A stretch of DNA of 64,000 nucleotides, taken from an uncultured Acidimicrobiales bacterium. GTDB lineage: Bacteria > Actinomycetota > Acidimicrobiia > Acidimicrobiales > Hopanoidiivorantaceae. The number at the start of each line of letters is the position of its first letter. The stretch's first letter is position 1. The stretch is from the NCBI GenBank assembly GCA_958295755.1, contig OY282367.1, positions 392,294 through 456,293 on the forward strand, in the 5' to 3' direction. Position numbers and translations under genes: made by a program. Shown here one piece after another: positions 1-8,305 of the stretch. The notes under the pieces were generated by a model. That model saw nothing but the letters and a program-made list of their open reading frames with translations. It made no database searches and was not told where the DNA came from.

Positions 1-378
1 AAACCCAATGAGTTCCATCTTCGCCAGATTGGCAGTGTGGATGCTGCCGAAGTCAATCAGGTGGTCGACTGGCTGGCGCAACTAGTGCGCAACAACAACC
101 TGCCCCAAAAGCTGCTTATGGTTCATCAGTTCAGCCATCAGATGATTACCAACCGCTCTGAGATACGCACTTCGCCTGAGCTAGCCGTGATGATTCATAT
201 GGATGGCCAGGGCCGGAGCGACCTGAAATTCAACACCTACGCTGAACTCACGCGCAATGCTTTGGACAATGGCTGGTGGTGGGGCTGGAAGAACTTCTAC
301 GACGAAGACTTCCCCACCCTCACACCTGCCCAAACTTTGACAGCGCGCCCAGTGCCCTATGTTGTGAGCTATCAGTAA
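1..378 (+). CDS. C-terminal part of an unidentified protein (5' end outside window)
   Basis: The frame is open from base 1, so only the last 125 residues are visible. I do not recognise the family with certainty. The segment has a QxVDWLAQLV helix, two MVHQFxHQM-like stretches and a Trp-rich GWWWGWKNFYDEDF patch near the end, and it finishes in VPYVVSYQ. This looks like the end of a soluble or exported alpha/beta domain, possibly glycosidase-like, but no catalytic residue can be named. It is followed by a 114-base Pro/C-rich spacer and then the enoyl-CoA hydratase gene on the same strand. Confidence 0.6.
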   Translation, partial: KPNEFHLRQIGSVDAAEVNQVVDWLAQLVRNNNLPQKLLMVHQFSHQMITNRSEIRTSPELAVMIHMDGQGRSDLKFNTYAELTRNALDNGWWWGWKNFYDEDFPTLTPAQTLTARPVPYVVSYQ

Positions 379-492
379 AATTTAGACACTGCCCTAGCCG
401 TCCGCCACCCTCCGATACTCCAGCCACTCCCAGATACCCCAGCTATTCCAAACCCGCTACCCCAGCCCACCCAAACAAGAAAGGCAGACCAA

Positions 493-1308
493 ATGTCAAG
501 CTACGAAACCATCATCTATGAAGAGAAAGGGGCGGTGGCGTGGGTTACGCTCAATCGCCCAGAAGTCTACAATGCCTTCAACCAGCAGATGCAAGCTGAG
601 TTGCGAGATGTGTGGCGATCGCTGCGAGTGAAAGACGAAATCAACGCAGTAGTGCTCACCGGGGCAGGCGACAAAGCATTCTGCACCGGAGTCGACCGCC
701 AAGAAGCTATGGCCAACCTCGGCGAAGACCAGCGGCACATGTTCAACACATCCAACCCCTATATGTTTGACGACCCAGGCCACGACCTCGGCCCCAAACA
801 GAGCGACCTCTGGAAACCCGTGATAGCTGCTGTGAACGGCATGGCTTGCGGCGGGGCTTTTTATCTGCTCAGCGAATGCGACATTTTGATAGCAGCCGAG
901 CACGCTACTTTCTTTGACCCTCATGTGACCTACGGAATGAGCGCAGTGTATGAGCCCATCCAGATGCTCCAGAAAATGCCCTTCGGCGAAGTCATGCGCA
1001 TCGGACTGCTAGGCAACTACGAACGCATGAGTGCCAAGCGAGCGCACGAAGTCGGTATGTTGAGCGATGTGCTACCTGCCGAGAAGCTACTAGAAGAAGC
1101 AGAGTGGCTAGCCGATGCTATAGCAACGCAGCCCGCATTGGCAGTGCAGACTACATTGCGGGCAATATGGTTCGGGCACGAAGCCACCCGTCTGCAAGCT
1201 ATCGCGATGGCCCCGTCACTAGTGGGTTGTGGCAATCAGAAAGAGACCATGGAAGAAGGTCAAGCTCTGTTTGCATCGGGCAAACGCGTAGCACCGCGAG
1301 TGCGGTGA
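493..1308 (+). CDS. enoyl-CoA hydratase/isomerase family protein
   Basis: A 271-residue crotonase-fold protein, the usual length for the family. It should act on acyl-CoA thioesters (hydration or isomerisation of enoyl-CoA) in fatty-acid or side-chain catabolism in the cytosol. The N-terminal AWVTLNRPEVYNAFN motif, the CTGVDRQEAM loop and the oxyanion-hole region NGMACGGAFYLLSECDI around residues 114-130 are typical. The usual catalytic Glu pair is not obvious (VTYGMSAVYEP instead of a canonical GxxPE), so the exact reaction is uncertain. The start is supported by AAAGG eight bases upstream of ATG. The neighbour at 1419 may belong to the same catabolic unit. Confidence 0.9.
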   Translation: MSSYETIIYEEKGAVAWVTLNRPEVYNAFNQQMQAELRDVWRSLRVKDEINAVVLTGAGDKAFCTGVDRQEAMANLGEDQRHMFNTSNPYMFDDPGHDLGPKQSDLWKPVIAAVNGMACGGAFYLLSECDILIAAEHATFFDPHVTYGMSAVYEPIQMLQKMPFGEVMRIGLLGNYERMSAKRAHEVGMLSDVLPAEKLLEEAEWLADAIATQPALAVQTTLRAIWFGHEATRLQAIAMAPSLVGCGNQKETMEEGQALFASGKRVAPRVR

Positions 1309-1337
1309 TATTCGGCTAAATTTTCTAGAGACGCACT

Positions 1338-1404
1338 GAGCAACCTGAGAAAACCTGAGCAACCCTAAGTAACTCAAGCAACCTGAGCAACCTGAGAAAA
1401 CCCG
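1338..1404 (+). repeat. degenerate tandem micro-repeat (CCTGAGCAA/CCTGAGAAAA)
   Basis: The spacer between the hydratase and the next gene is built from about six imperfect copies of a 9-12 base unit, CCTGAGCAA or CCTGAGAAAA. It ends just before the AGGAG ribosome-binding site of the gene at 1419. It is one of many such border repeats in the window. Confidence 0.8.
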
Positions 1405-1418
1405 AGATAGGAGACACT

Positions 1419-2216
1419 ATGAACAATTACCCCATTCATCTAGGAAGCACGCTCTTCACGATGGTCGACCCAAATCCAGGCCATGAAGTCGCCTACAACC
1501 GCTGGTACGAGCGCGACCACTTCTACGCAGGCTGCATGATCGGCCCGTGGCTTTTTGCGGGCAGTCGTTGGGTAGCCACCCGTGCTCTCAAAGACCTTCG
1601 CTTTCCAGAAGACAGCCCCTTCTCAGAGCCGGTAGATGCGGGCTCATATCTCGCCATCTATTGGATATTAGACGGCTACTACGAAGAGCACTTCGACTGG
1701 GCACTAGCGCAAGTGCAAGATCTCTACAAAAACGACCGAGGCTTCGCCGAGCGCACTCACCGACACACCGCTCTCTACGAGCAACCGTGGGCGTTCTATC
1801 GCGATAGCGACCCTGTGCCCCTAGAGTTGGCACTAGATCACCACTATGAAGGCTTGGCTGTAGTTGCGCTAGAGCGAGCAGATGGAGTAAGCGCAGACGA
1901 GCTAAGAGGTTGGCTGGAAAGCGATGCTCTGCCTGCTCTGATGCAAGACTCGCCGATATCTATTGCTGCTGGCTGGTCTCCGATAGATCGCGACGCGGCA
2001 TCAGGTGGCGCGCCGATGGATCTAGGTAGCCCCACCGGCGGCCAAGAACGCCTGCTTCAGATGTTCTTCATCGACGACAAGCCCGAAGGCTCTTGGGATC
2101 GTTTCCGTGCCTATGCCCAAGCAGTGGAGGCTTCGGGCAAAGCCAAAGTGCTGTTTGCTGCGCCGTTTTATCGCACTGTTGTCGGTACAGACACCTACAC
2201 TGATCAGCTTTGGTAG
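1419..2216 (+). CDS. hypothetical protein, probable dimeric alpha/beta-barrel-like fold
   Basis: A 265-residue soluble protein without signal peptide or membrane segment. The EVAYNRWYERDHF stretch near residue 25 resembles the NxWYdexH motif of ferredoxin-like alpha/beta-barrel (EthD/REDY-like) proteins. A second, weaker half follows from about residue 150, suggesting two fused barrel halves. Such proteins sit in catabolic clusters of Actinobacteria and Proteobacteria; their chemistry is mostly unknown. A clear AGGAG lies eight bases before ATG. It follows the enoyl-CoA hydratase on the same strand, so a role in aromatic or side-chain breakdown is plausible but not shown. Confidence 0.7.
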   Translation: MNNYPIHLGSTLFTMVDPNPGHEVAYNRWYERDHFYAGCMIGPWLFAGSRWVATRALKDLRFPEDSPFSEPVDAGSYLAIYWILDGYYEEHFDWALAQVQDLYKNDRGFAERTHRHTALYEQPWAFYRDSDPVPLELALDHHYEGLAVVALERADGVSADELRGWLESDALPALMQDSPISIAAGWSPIDRDAASGGAPMDLGSPTGGQERLLQMFFIDDKPEGSWDRFRAYAQAVEASGKAKVLFAAPFYRTVVGTDTYTDQLW

Positions 2217-2245
2217 AGACGCTAATCTGTGTGCGAATCTGTGTG

Positions 2246-3088
2246 CTAATCTCCGCGCTCAGCCCACCACTTATCTAACCGTCTCTCAGTCTCTTCTTTG
2301 GTGAGATTCGGCTCGGCACGTTTCAACTCCAGCAAAAAGCGCAATGCTTCGCCCACTTCAGGGCCTGGGGAAAGACTAAGACGTTCCATAACCTCATCGC
2401 CATTGATGAGCGGACGCTCAGCAGCAAGGCGGTCGGCTTGCGCCAGTTCTTGCACACGCTCCTCCAACTGATCTACCAGTTGGCGAAGCTTTACCACGAA
2501 GCGAGCATTTTGTGTTGTGCAGTCGCAACGCACTAGTTCGTTGAGCAAGCCGAACAAGTGCCCGGCGTCTCGAGCATAGCGGCGCACTGCTGTATCGCTC
2601 CAACCGTTTGCATAGCCCTTGAAACGTCCTGAAAGTCTCACTAGCTCGGCCACATCTCGTACTAACTGAGGTTGATATCCCAACTCGCGCAAGCGGCGTT
2701 TCGTCATCTTCGCCCCGACAGCTTCGTGCTGGTGAAATGTAACCTCACCCGAAGCGTAAGAGCGAGTGGCTGGCTTGCCGATGTCGTGAAAAAGCGCGCC
2801 GAGCCGCAAAGTGAGATGAGGGCGAGTCTTAGCTGTCACAGCTATGGTGTGAGCGAGCACATCCTTGTGGCGATGTATTGGGTCTTGTTCTAAAACCAGA
2901 GCAGGTAGCTCAGGCACAATTTGTTCGGCCCAGCCGTTGTTGACGAATTCCCAGAGCGGGCCAGTCGGGTCGTCAGCCAGCATGACCTCGGTTAGCCGCT
3001 CGCGCTTTTCAGCTGTGCTGAGAGTGTTAGGTTCAGCTGTGCTGAGAGTGCTAGGTGTCTCAGCAGTTTGCCTGCTGGTTTTACTCAT
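2246..3088 (-). CDS. HD-domain protein resembling the C-terminal half of CCA tRNA nucleotidyltransferase
   Basis: About 280 residues from the chosen ATG. The core contains the HD phosphohydrolase signature: HRHKDVLAHT, then LGALFHDIGKP, then FHQHEAVGA. A helical region resembling the RNA-binding arm of CCA-adding enzymes follows. The N-terminal nucleotidyltransferase domain (GGxVRD, DxD) is absent, so this is a stand-alone HD phosphohydrolase-like protein, probably metal-dependent. An ATG 31 codons further upstream would overlap the divergent gene at 3156, so the internal ATG at 3088 is preferred. The N-terminus contains a micro-duplication, two copies of TLSTAE. Substrate unknown. Confidence 0.75.
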   Translation of the reverse strand: MSKTSRQTAETPSTLSTAEPNTLSTAEKRERLTEVMLADDPTGPLWEFVNNGWAEQIVPELPALVLEQDPIHRHKDVLAHTIAVTAKTRPHLTLRLGALFHDIGKPATRSYASGEVTFHQHEAVGAKMTKRRLRELGYQPQLVRDVAELVRLSGRFKGYANGWSDTAVRRYARDAGHLFGLLNELVRCDCTTQNARFVVKLRQLVDQLEERVQELAQADRLAAERPLINGDEVMERLSLSPGPEVGEALRFLLELKRAEPNLTKEETERRLDKWWAERGD

Positions 3089-3155
3089 GAATTCATTTTG
3101 CCAAAAGGTGGCACCAAATAGAGGCAAGCCGCAATTCTGATAATCTGAAGACAAC

Positions 3156-4346
3156 ATGAAGGCGATAGTTTTCGAGCGCAAAGAAGCTCGCTACGCGGCT
3201 GGGAAACTAGCAGCCAAGATATCTTCCGATGCAGCGTTGACGCTGGGGCCGTTGCGCCTCGCCCACATTGACCCCCCTGAGTTGCCCGAACTTGATTCAT
3301 GGCAGCGTCTACGCCCTCGTCTCTCTGGTATTTGTGGTAGCGACCTTTCCACCATCTCGTGTGAAACATCGCTGTATTTCGAACCGCTGGTGTCGTTTCC
3401 TTTCGTGCTCGGCCACGAGATAGTGGGCGATTTGGAAGACGGCACAAGGGTGGTGATAGACGCGGTGCTGGGCCATGCGGCTAGGGGATATACCCCGCCG
3501 CATCCCGAGGCAGCACCCGGCGACGGCAATGACTACGGACACAGCATTGAAGGTCACCTCAAAGCTGGCATTCAAACAGGCAACTGCGCCAGCACGGGCG
3601 GCGGCTGGTCAACCGAGCTGGTGGTGCACGAATCACAGATTCACAAAGTGCCTGAAAGCTTTTCAGACGAAGCTGCCGTGCTGGTGGAGCCGTGCGCTAG
3701 CGGCTATCACACTGCTTTAAAAGCTGCTTACACCGCTATCTCTCAGCCTGTGAATCTTGCTGTGGTGATCGGAGCAGGCACTATCGGGCTTTGCGCTCTG
3801 GCAGCTTTGCGAAAGATTGCGCCGGGTGCCACAATAATTGCCACAGCCAAATACCCTGAACAGCGCAGTCTTGCCGAAGAACTAGGCGCAGATGTGGTAG
3901 CCAAACCCAGCGAGATTAGGCGGGCAGTGCGGCGAGCTTGTGGCTGTGCTATGACAGGTGATCTGCTCTCGGGTGGAGCAGATGTGACGATAGACGCAGT
4001 AGGCAGTGCAGCTTCCCTCACCGATGCCATCGCCGTGACTCGACCAAGAGGCCGGATAGTGCTGAGCGGTATGCCTGGCTCAGTTCAGGTAGATCTAGCC
4101 CCTGTTTGGCATCGTGAAACCGAAATCGTAGGGGCTTACACCTACGGCACAGAGCACTTGCCAGATGGCACTGAAACTCACACCTTCAAACTTGCCTTTG
4201 ACCTCATAGAAGAGCTAAAACTAGAACGGCTCGTCTCGGCACATTATCGCCTAGATGACTATCGCCGAGGCATCCGCCATGCTATGTCGGCGGGTGAATT
4301 GGGGGCAAGTAAGATAGTTTTTGACTTGAGAGACGAAGCCAGATAG
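3156..4346 (+). CDS. zinc-dependent alcohol dehydrogenase family protein
   Basis: A 396-residue medium-chain dehydrogenase/reductase. The catalytic zinc ligands are visible as GICGSD (Cys), GHEIVGD (His-Glu) and the later VEPCASGYH. The NAD(P)-binding Rossmann motif is VVIGAGTIGLCAL near residue 205. The structural four-cysteine zinc lobe is missing; that region is GHAARGYTPPHPEAAPGD. It is therefore closer to threonine-dehydrogenase or quinone-reductase-like members lacking the second zinc. Substrate is not deducible. It is divergent from the HD protein, with a GATAAT-like -10 box about 13 bases before ATG, hinting at a very short leader. Confidence 0.85.
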   Translation: MKAIVFERKEARYAAGKLAAKISSDAALTLGPLRLAHIDPPELPELDSWQRLRPRLSGICGSDLSTISCETSLYFEPLVSFPFVLGHEIVGDLEDGTRVVIDAVLGHAARGYTPPHPEAAPGDGNDYGHSIEGHLKAGIQTGNCASTGGGWSTELVVHESQIHKVPESFSDEAAVLVEPCASGYHTALKAAYTAISQPVNLAVVIGAGTIGLCALAALRKIAPGATIIATAKYPEQRSLAEELGADVVAKPSEIRRAVRRACGCAMTGDLLSGGADVTIDAVGSAASLTDAIAVTRPRGRIVLSGMPGSVQVDLAPVWHRETEIVGAYTYGTEHLPDGTETHTFKLAFDLIEELKLERLVSAHYRLDDYRRGIRHAMSAGELGASKIVFDLRDEAR

Positions 4347-4353
4347 TTAGCTT

Positions 4354-4521
4354 TTACTTGTCTTCTTTGAAGATCACATGCTTGCGGATTTTCGGGTCGT
4401 ACTTTTTCAGTTCAATCCGCTCGCGGTCGTTGATACGGTTTTTAGTGGTCACATAGGTGTAGCCAGTACCGGCTGTTGAGACGAGCTTGATGATCGGTCG
4501 TTTGTCGCTTCCTGCGGGCAT
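4354..4521 (-). CDS. rpmG: 50S ribosomal protein L33, zinc-free form
   Basis: A 55-residue basic protein read from ATG at 4521 to TAA at 4354. It matches the L33 pattern: [20 protein letters not shown], then [17 protein letters not shown]. The two CxxC zinc knuckles of the C+ form are absent, so this is the C- paralogue that in other bacteria replaces the zinc form under zinc limitation. Here it could simply be the only copy. It lies 57 bases downstream of rpmB on the same strand, the usual rpmB-rpmG pairing. It converges tail-to-tail with the dehydrogenase, seven bases apart. Confidence 0.93.
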   Translation of the reverse strand: MPAGSDKRPIIKLVSTAGTGYTYVTTKNRINDRERIELKKYDPKIRKHVIFKEDK

Positions 4522-4578
4522 GATAGTTCCTTATCTGTCAGATATATCGGTCTGGGTGCGTAGGTCTGTGTGCGTTGG

Positions 4579-4815
4579 TCAGATCTTTTTGCCTTCGCGG
4601 CGCATACGAGCAACGACTTTTTCTATGCCGTGCTTGTTGATGGTCTTGAGACCTTTCGCGCTCACCTTCATCGTGATCCAACGCTTCTCGCTCGGCAACC
4701 AGAACCGATGCTTAGAGACATTAGGATTCCAGCGACGGCGGGTCTTGCGGTGTGAGTGCGAGATGTTATTCCCGAAGGCGGGTTTGCGTCCTGTGACTTC
4801 GCAGATGTTTGACAT
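4579..4815 (-). CDS. rpmB: 50S ribosomal protein L28
   Basis: A 78-residue protein with the L28 hallmarks: [20 protein letters not shown] at the N-terminus, then RRRWNPNV and the [15 protein letters not shown] end. The ATG giving [10 protein letters not shown] is chosen because family members start one or two residues before this motif; upstream in-frame ATGs would only add a tail. It heads a small rpmB-rpmG unit and is divergent from the LLM oxidoreductase 25 bases away. Confidence 0.95.
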   Translation of the reverse strand: MSNICEVTGRKPAFGNNISHSHRKTRRRWNPNVSKHRFWLPSEKRWITMKVSAKGLKTINKHGIEKVVARMRREGKKI

Positions 4816-4840
4816 AGGCATATCAGTGTAGCGTAAAAGC

Positions 4841-5851
4841 ATGAAACTCGGACTTATTTGGGGCTACTGGACAGCAGCCCCCCCAGAAGGTATGGTTGAG
4901 CTCACGGTCGAAGCAGAACGCTGCGGCTACGACACGGTGTGGAGTGCCGAATCGTGGGGCTCGGACGCTTTCTCGCCTTTGGCTTATCTAGCAGCACATA
5001 CTTCTCAGATCAAGCTTGGCACCGCAGTGGTGCAGCTTGCTGCTCGTACACCCACAGCAGTGGGGATGCACGCTGTGACGCTGGATCACCTATCCAACGG
5101 TCGGATGATACTAGGTCTAGGCGTGTCTGGACCACAGGTGGTGGAGGGCTGGTACGGTCGCCCATCTAACCGCCCCTTAGCTCGCACCAGAGAATATGTG
5201 GAGATTTTGCGTAGGATATTTAGCCGAGAAGGATATCTGGAGTTTGACGGCGACTACTACCAGCACCCCTACCGGGGCGAGGGTAGCGAGGGGCTGGGTA
5301 AACCGCTCAAGATAATGACGCATCCTCTTCGTAAAGACTTGCCGATCTACATCGGGGCAGAAGGGCCGAAGAATATTCGCCAGACTGTAGAAATCGCCGA
5401 CGGTTGGTTCCCTCTCTACTATTCGCCGTACCGCCCCGAGATCTACGCAGATGATATTGCTGGACGCAAAGAAGACTTTGAAATTGCCGTAGCTACCACT
5501 GTGAAAGTCTGCGACGATGTGAGCGAAGGCTTGTGGCCCACGAGGGCATCGCTGGGTTTCTACATCGGTGGCATGGGGGCTAAAGGTCAGAATTATCATA
5601 CGAAGCTCATGTCTCGCATGGGTTTTGAAGAAGAAGCCCTAAAGATTCAAGAGCTATTTTTAGAGGGCAAGCGTGACGAGGCCATCGCCACCGTGCCTGA
5701 AGAGTTTGCCGACGAGATCAGCCTTGTCGGCCCGCCAGAGCGCATCCGTGACCGCTTAGAAGCGTGGAAAGAAAGCCCTGTAACGATGCTTTCAGTGGCA
5801 CCTCGCTCTAAGGAAGAGATGGCTCAAATCGCCGAGCTTGTGCTGGGGTGA
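4841..5851 (+). CDS. LLM-class F420-dependent oxidoreductase
   Basis: A 336-residue luciferase-like TIM-barrel protein. The N-terminus (LGLIWGYW) and the series [50 protein letters not shown] and [11 protein letters not shown] are typical of actinobacterial F420-dependent oxidoreductases of the Rv3520c type. It should use reduced F420 to reduce or oxidise a small molecule; the substrate is unknown. A run of seven C falls in codons 13-15. The gene stands alone after the divergent rpmB promoter region and is followed by the AT-rich upstream region of the first LRR cluster. Confidence 0.88.
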   Translation: MKLGLIWGYWTAAPPEGMVELTVEAERCGYDTVWSAESWGSDAFSPLAYLAAHTSQIKLGTAVVQLAARTPTAVGMHAVTLDHLSNGRMILGLGVSGPQVVEGWYGRPSNRPLARTREYVEILRRIFSREGYLEFDGDYYQHPYRGEGSEGLGKPLKIMTHPLRKDLPIYIGAEGPKNIRQTVEIADGWFPLYYSPYRPEIYADDIAGRKEDFEIAVATTVKVCDDVSEGLWPTRASLGFYIGGMGAKGQNYHTKLMSRMGFEEEALKIQELFLEGKRDEAIATVPEEFADEISLVGPPERIRDRLEAWKESPVTMLSVAPRSKEEMAQIAELVLG

Positions 5852-5852
5852 G

Positions 5853-5910
5853 CGAGTTTGCTATAATGTTGCTATAGTGCTTTGCTATAATGTGCTGTAA
5901 TGTTAAGTTA
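5853..5910 (+). repeat. repeated extended -10-like boxes (TTGCTATAATG)
   Basis: The sequence contains TTGCTATAATG twice, plus the variants TTGCTATAGTG and TGCTGTAATG, within 58 bases. Each resembles an extended -10 promoter element (TGnTATAAT). It could be a duplicated promoter array for the LRR gene downstream or just one of the border micro-repeats seen throughout the window. Confidence 0.6.
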
Positions 5911-5936
5911 CTCAGCTAAATTAAAGTTATGGAGTG

Positions 5937-5945
5937 TGATATAAT
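5937..5945 (+). promoter_or_regulatory. extended -10 box of the first LRR gene
   Basis: TGATATAAT fits the extended -10 consensus TGnTATAAT. It lies about 75 bases before the upstream ORF start at 6020. No good -35 is seen, as expected for extended -10 promoters. Confidence 0.5.
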
Positions 5946-6019
5946 CATTGCGAGTAAGTAAGATGTCAGTATCAGTGAAGAAAGATGTCAGTATCAGCGA
6001 AGTAAGAAAGGACAGAAAA

Positions 6020-6130
6020 ATGTTCACTCAATCAAATAGAAGGTCAGTTGTAGAAAGCTACAGGAAGCGTGGATTTTTGCGTTCGCAACCAGCTATGGCA
6101 CTAGCACAACGGGGGGGGGTGTGTCGATGA
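6020..6130 (+). CDS. leader ORF running through the poly-G tract, out of frame with the LRR gene
   Basis: This 36-codon ORF starts at an ATG preceded by AAAGGA at good spacing and ends in TGA inside the LRR gene start. Its 3' part contains the G9 tract. One more G (or two fewer) would join it in frame to the LRR protein, giving a 734-residue product with a basic N-terminal extension. In the homologous gene at 8306 the corresponding leader is in frame. I therefore read it as the switched-off 5' end of the LRR gene or a translated leader, not an independent protein. Confidence 0.55.
   Translation: MFTQSNRRSVVESYRKRGFLRSQPAMALAQRGGVCR
6111..6119 (+). repeat. G9 homopolymer tract
   Basis: Nine consecutive G sit eight bases before the signal-peptide ATG at 6127. 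Tracts of this length are prone to slipped-strand mispairing. G-rich RNA can also pair with the anti-Shine-Dalgarno CCUCC by allowing one G-U pair, so the tract may double as a ribosome-binding site. Confidence 0.9.
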
Positions 6131-8223
6131 GAGACTTTACGCGCGGTCTCTCGCGGCTAATAGTGGCTACCGTTGCCTTGGCTACGGCGGCTACCGCTTT
6201 GGTTGGTGTTAGCTCACAGGTAGCTACAGCTCAGATCGCTGATCTTGATCCTGATCTCTGTACGACTACATACAAGCCCCCTTCTCCTGGTGATGATCCT
6301 GGATCTCTGTTAGCACAGGGCTTATATACAGGGGAGGACTGTCGCATAATTGTAGCTTGGCGCAACTCTGTTGTGAGCCACCCAGATTCTGTTATCGGAT
6401 CCGACCACCCGATGGCACTGTGGGGTTCTAGCAGCCAAGAAAAATTTGACACATGGGACGGGCTTACGGTTTCTGATATTAATGGGACACCCGTCATTAC
6501 TGAAATTGACCTTAGAAATAAGGGTTTAGCAGGTTCGCTTCCCGGAGAGCTACCAGATTTGAAGGTGCTTCGGCTTAGGGCAAACTTTCTCACTGGAGAG
6601 TTGCCTGCCTGGGTCTATACTTCTAATTCATTGGAAATCTTAGAGTTATCATTCAATCGGTTCAGTGGAGCTATAGCGGGTGAGCGCTTTAATGCTCCTG
6701 AGCTAGCCCATTTGATTCTTGAGTCAAATCGTTTTTCTGGCACACTGCCGAATTTCAATTTAACTAGGGTACCGAAACTGAGAAATTTGGTTTTGAGTAG
6801 TAATCTATTATCAGGTCCGATACCGGCTGGTTGGAGTGGTTTTGCTGACGGCAGAGGGATGCAACGTCTAGATATTGCCGATAATAATATTTCAGGAAAT
6901 CTGCCTGCCTGGATTTCCAATCTCACATTCGCTCGCACTCCAGTGCCAACCTGGACAACCTATCGGCCAGGGACAGGGTACTGGTGGCAGTACACTGTTG
7001 ATTGGCAAAATAATAGGCTTTGCGTACCTGCTAATTTTTTGATACCCCCATATTATAGAAACGACCAGACCGTTGCTCGAGTCCTACTATCTTTGGAACC
7101 GCAGAGATGCCCAGATGGTCGGGCGGGTATTATAAAGCCTGTAGACAACCTACAGACTGAGGTAGTAGATGTGCAAGTAGATGCTACTGGGAAACCAGCT
7201 ACTGACCCGAATGCGGGTGCGATGGTAGGAACCGTTAAGGGTCTCAAGGTCACTTGGGATAAGCCAGCTGACTTTTTATCAGTATCACAATCTAATGTTA
7301 AGTGGCGGTATGCTGTGCAGTCGTATTTGACTGTACCCACACGAGATAATGAAGTTCCTCACCAAGACGGTACTACGTCCTATAGATACTGTCCGCCAAA
7401 TTATCTCCGAGCACGCACTCCATGGAATCCGACTGATACAACATTTGAAGTCATAATAATTCGCGATGACTGCCGTATAACAGATACAAATACCCTCTAT
7501 GACCCCACAAAATATACCGTTGATATCGCAACGGCATTCGCCAAGGAAGCTGGATACCACAAGACGTTTCTTCCAGATGCACTTATTGAAGCGGCACTAT
7601 ATACCGGAGCGGTAGGAGTCCAAAATACTTGGGGTATTTATATGGCAGATGACGGCCAAAAAACATATCAAGACGTAGCTGATGTGGTGCGCTTAGCCAA
7701 TAATCTCAATATTTGGGTTTGGGATGCTGCCAACCAAATCTGGATAGAACGAGACCCACAAGACCAAGATTTTTCTTCGCTTAACTTAGACCCCGGAACA
7801 GCTCTAGCTTTCCAGAAGCGTGTGCCTGTCTCTTGGCTGGCTCAGGCTGGCTTGAGTACCGCAGATGAGGACACGCCTGTTCAACTTCAAAACGGCTGGA
7901 ATATCATCAGCGCAGGAGGCGATGCCACACGCCCAGATGGCAACACCGGTGCCTTCTTCATAGATGAAAACACTCTCTTAGACTGCGGCTCCTCACAGGG
8001 AGTTATCGCCATAATGCGATACAGTGCCGGCAGTGAAAGTTTTGATATGGAGTTGCCGTGCCATCCAAGCACTGAGGCAGATCTGACAAGCAATCCGAAT
8101 ATCGGCACTATTGAAGAGATAGAAGAAGCCGACACCTTATTCATCTACTTCAGCTCGGTGCTGCCAGTAACAATCCAATGGGACGCAACCAATAACAAAT
8201 ATGTAGTCCCCACTACTAGCTGA
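6127..8223 (+). CDS. exported leucine-rich-repeat protein, plus-strand cluster copy 1
   Basis: A 698-residue secreted protein. Residues 1-35 form a signal peptide (RGLSR, hydrophobic core, VATA cut site before QIADL). Around residues 120-265 are five to six plant-type LRRs of the form LxLxxNxLxGxIP, for example LVLSSNLLSGPIPAGW. A beta-rich region with a fibronectin-like VTWDKPAD strand follows, and then a C-terminal region of about 200 residues with WGIYMADD, NIWVWDA, GWNIISAGGDATRP and a paired-cysteine loop (DCGSSQG ... ELPCHPS). Paired Cys at the N-terminus and after the LRRs fit disulfides outside the cell. A role in adhesion or surface recognition is inferred. Translation is probably set by the upstream G9 tract; the upstream start is out of frame in this sequence. 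Confidence 0.8.
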   Translation: MRDFTRGLSRLIVATVALATAATALVGVSSQVATAQIADLDPDLCTTTYKPPSPGDDPGSLLAQGLYTGEDCRIIVAWRNSVVSHPDSVIGSDHPMALWGSSSQEKFDTWDGLTVSDINGTPVITEIDLRNKGLAGSLPGELPDLKVLRLRANFLTGELPAWVYTSNSLEILELSFNRFSGAIAGERFNAPELAHLILESNRFSGTLPNFNLTRVPKLRNLVLSSNLLSGPIPAGWSGFADGRGMQRLDIADNNISGNLPAWISNLTFARTPVPTWTTYRPGTGYWWQYTVDWQNNRLCVPANFLIPPYYRNDQTVARVLLSLEPQRCPDGRAGIIKPVDNLQTEVVDVQVDATGKPATDPNAGAMVGTVKGLKVTWDKPADFLSVSQSNVKWRYAVQSYLTVPTRDNEVPHQDGTTSYRYCPPNYLRARTPWNPTDTTFEVIIIRDDCRITDTNTLYDPTKYTVDIATAFAKEAGYHKTFLPDALIEAALYTGAVGVQNTWGIYMADDGQKTYQDVADVVRLANNLNIWVWDAANQIWIERDPQDQDFSSLNLDPGTALAFQKRVPVSWLAQAGLSTADEDTPVQLQNGWNIISAGGDATRPDGNTGAFFIDENTLLDCGSSQGVIAIMRYSAGSESFDMELPCHPSTEADLTSNPNIGTIEEIEEADTLFIYFSSVLPVTIQWDATNNKYVVPTTS

Positions 8224-8274
8224 TCTCTCGCCATCAGCCCAGTGGCCAGTCCTTACGGCAGTTTGCTAAGACTA

Positions 8275-8280
8275 TATAAT
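8275..8280 (+). promoter_or_regulatory. -10 box of the second LRR gene
   Basis: A perfect TATAAT within GCTAAGACTATATAAT. The same 16 bases precede the third LRR gene. It places transcription start near 8287, between this box and the GGGAG ribosome-binding site before the ATG at 8306, which argues against the ATG at 8279 being the start. Confidence 0.6.
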
Positions 8281-8305
8281 GGGCATAGACGAAGGGAGCA
8301 ATGAA

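Noticed and set aside
4878-4884. C7 run in the N-terminal codons of the LLM oxidoreductase
   Set aside because: It is shorter than the LRR tracts, lies in frame within an Ala-Pro codon series and no alternative frame or start makes sense around it.
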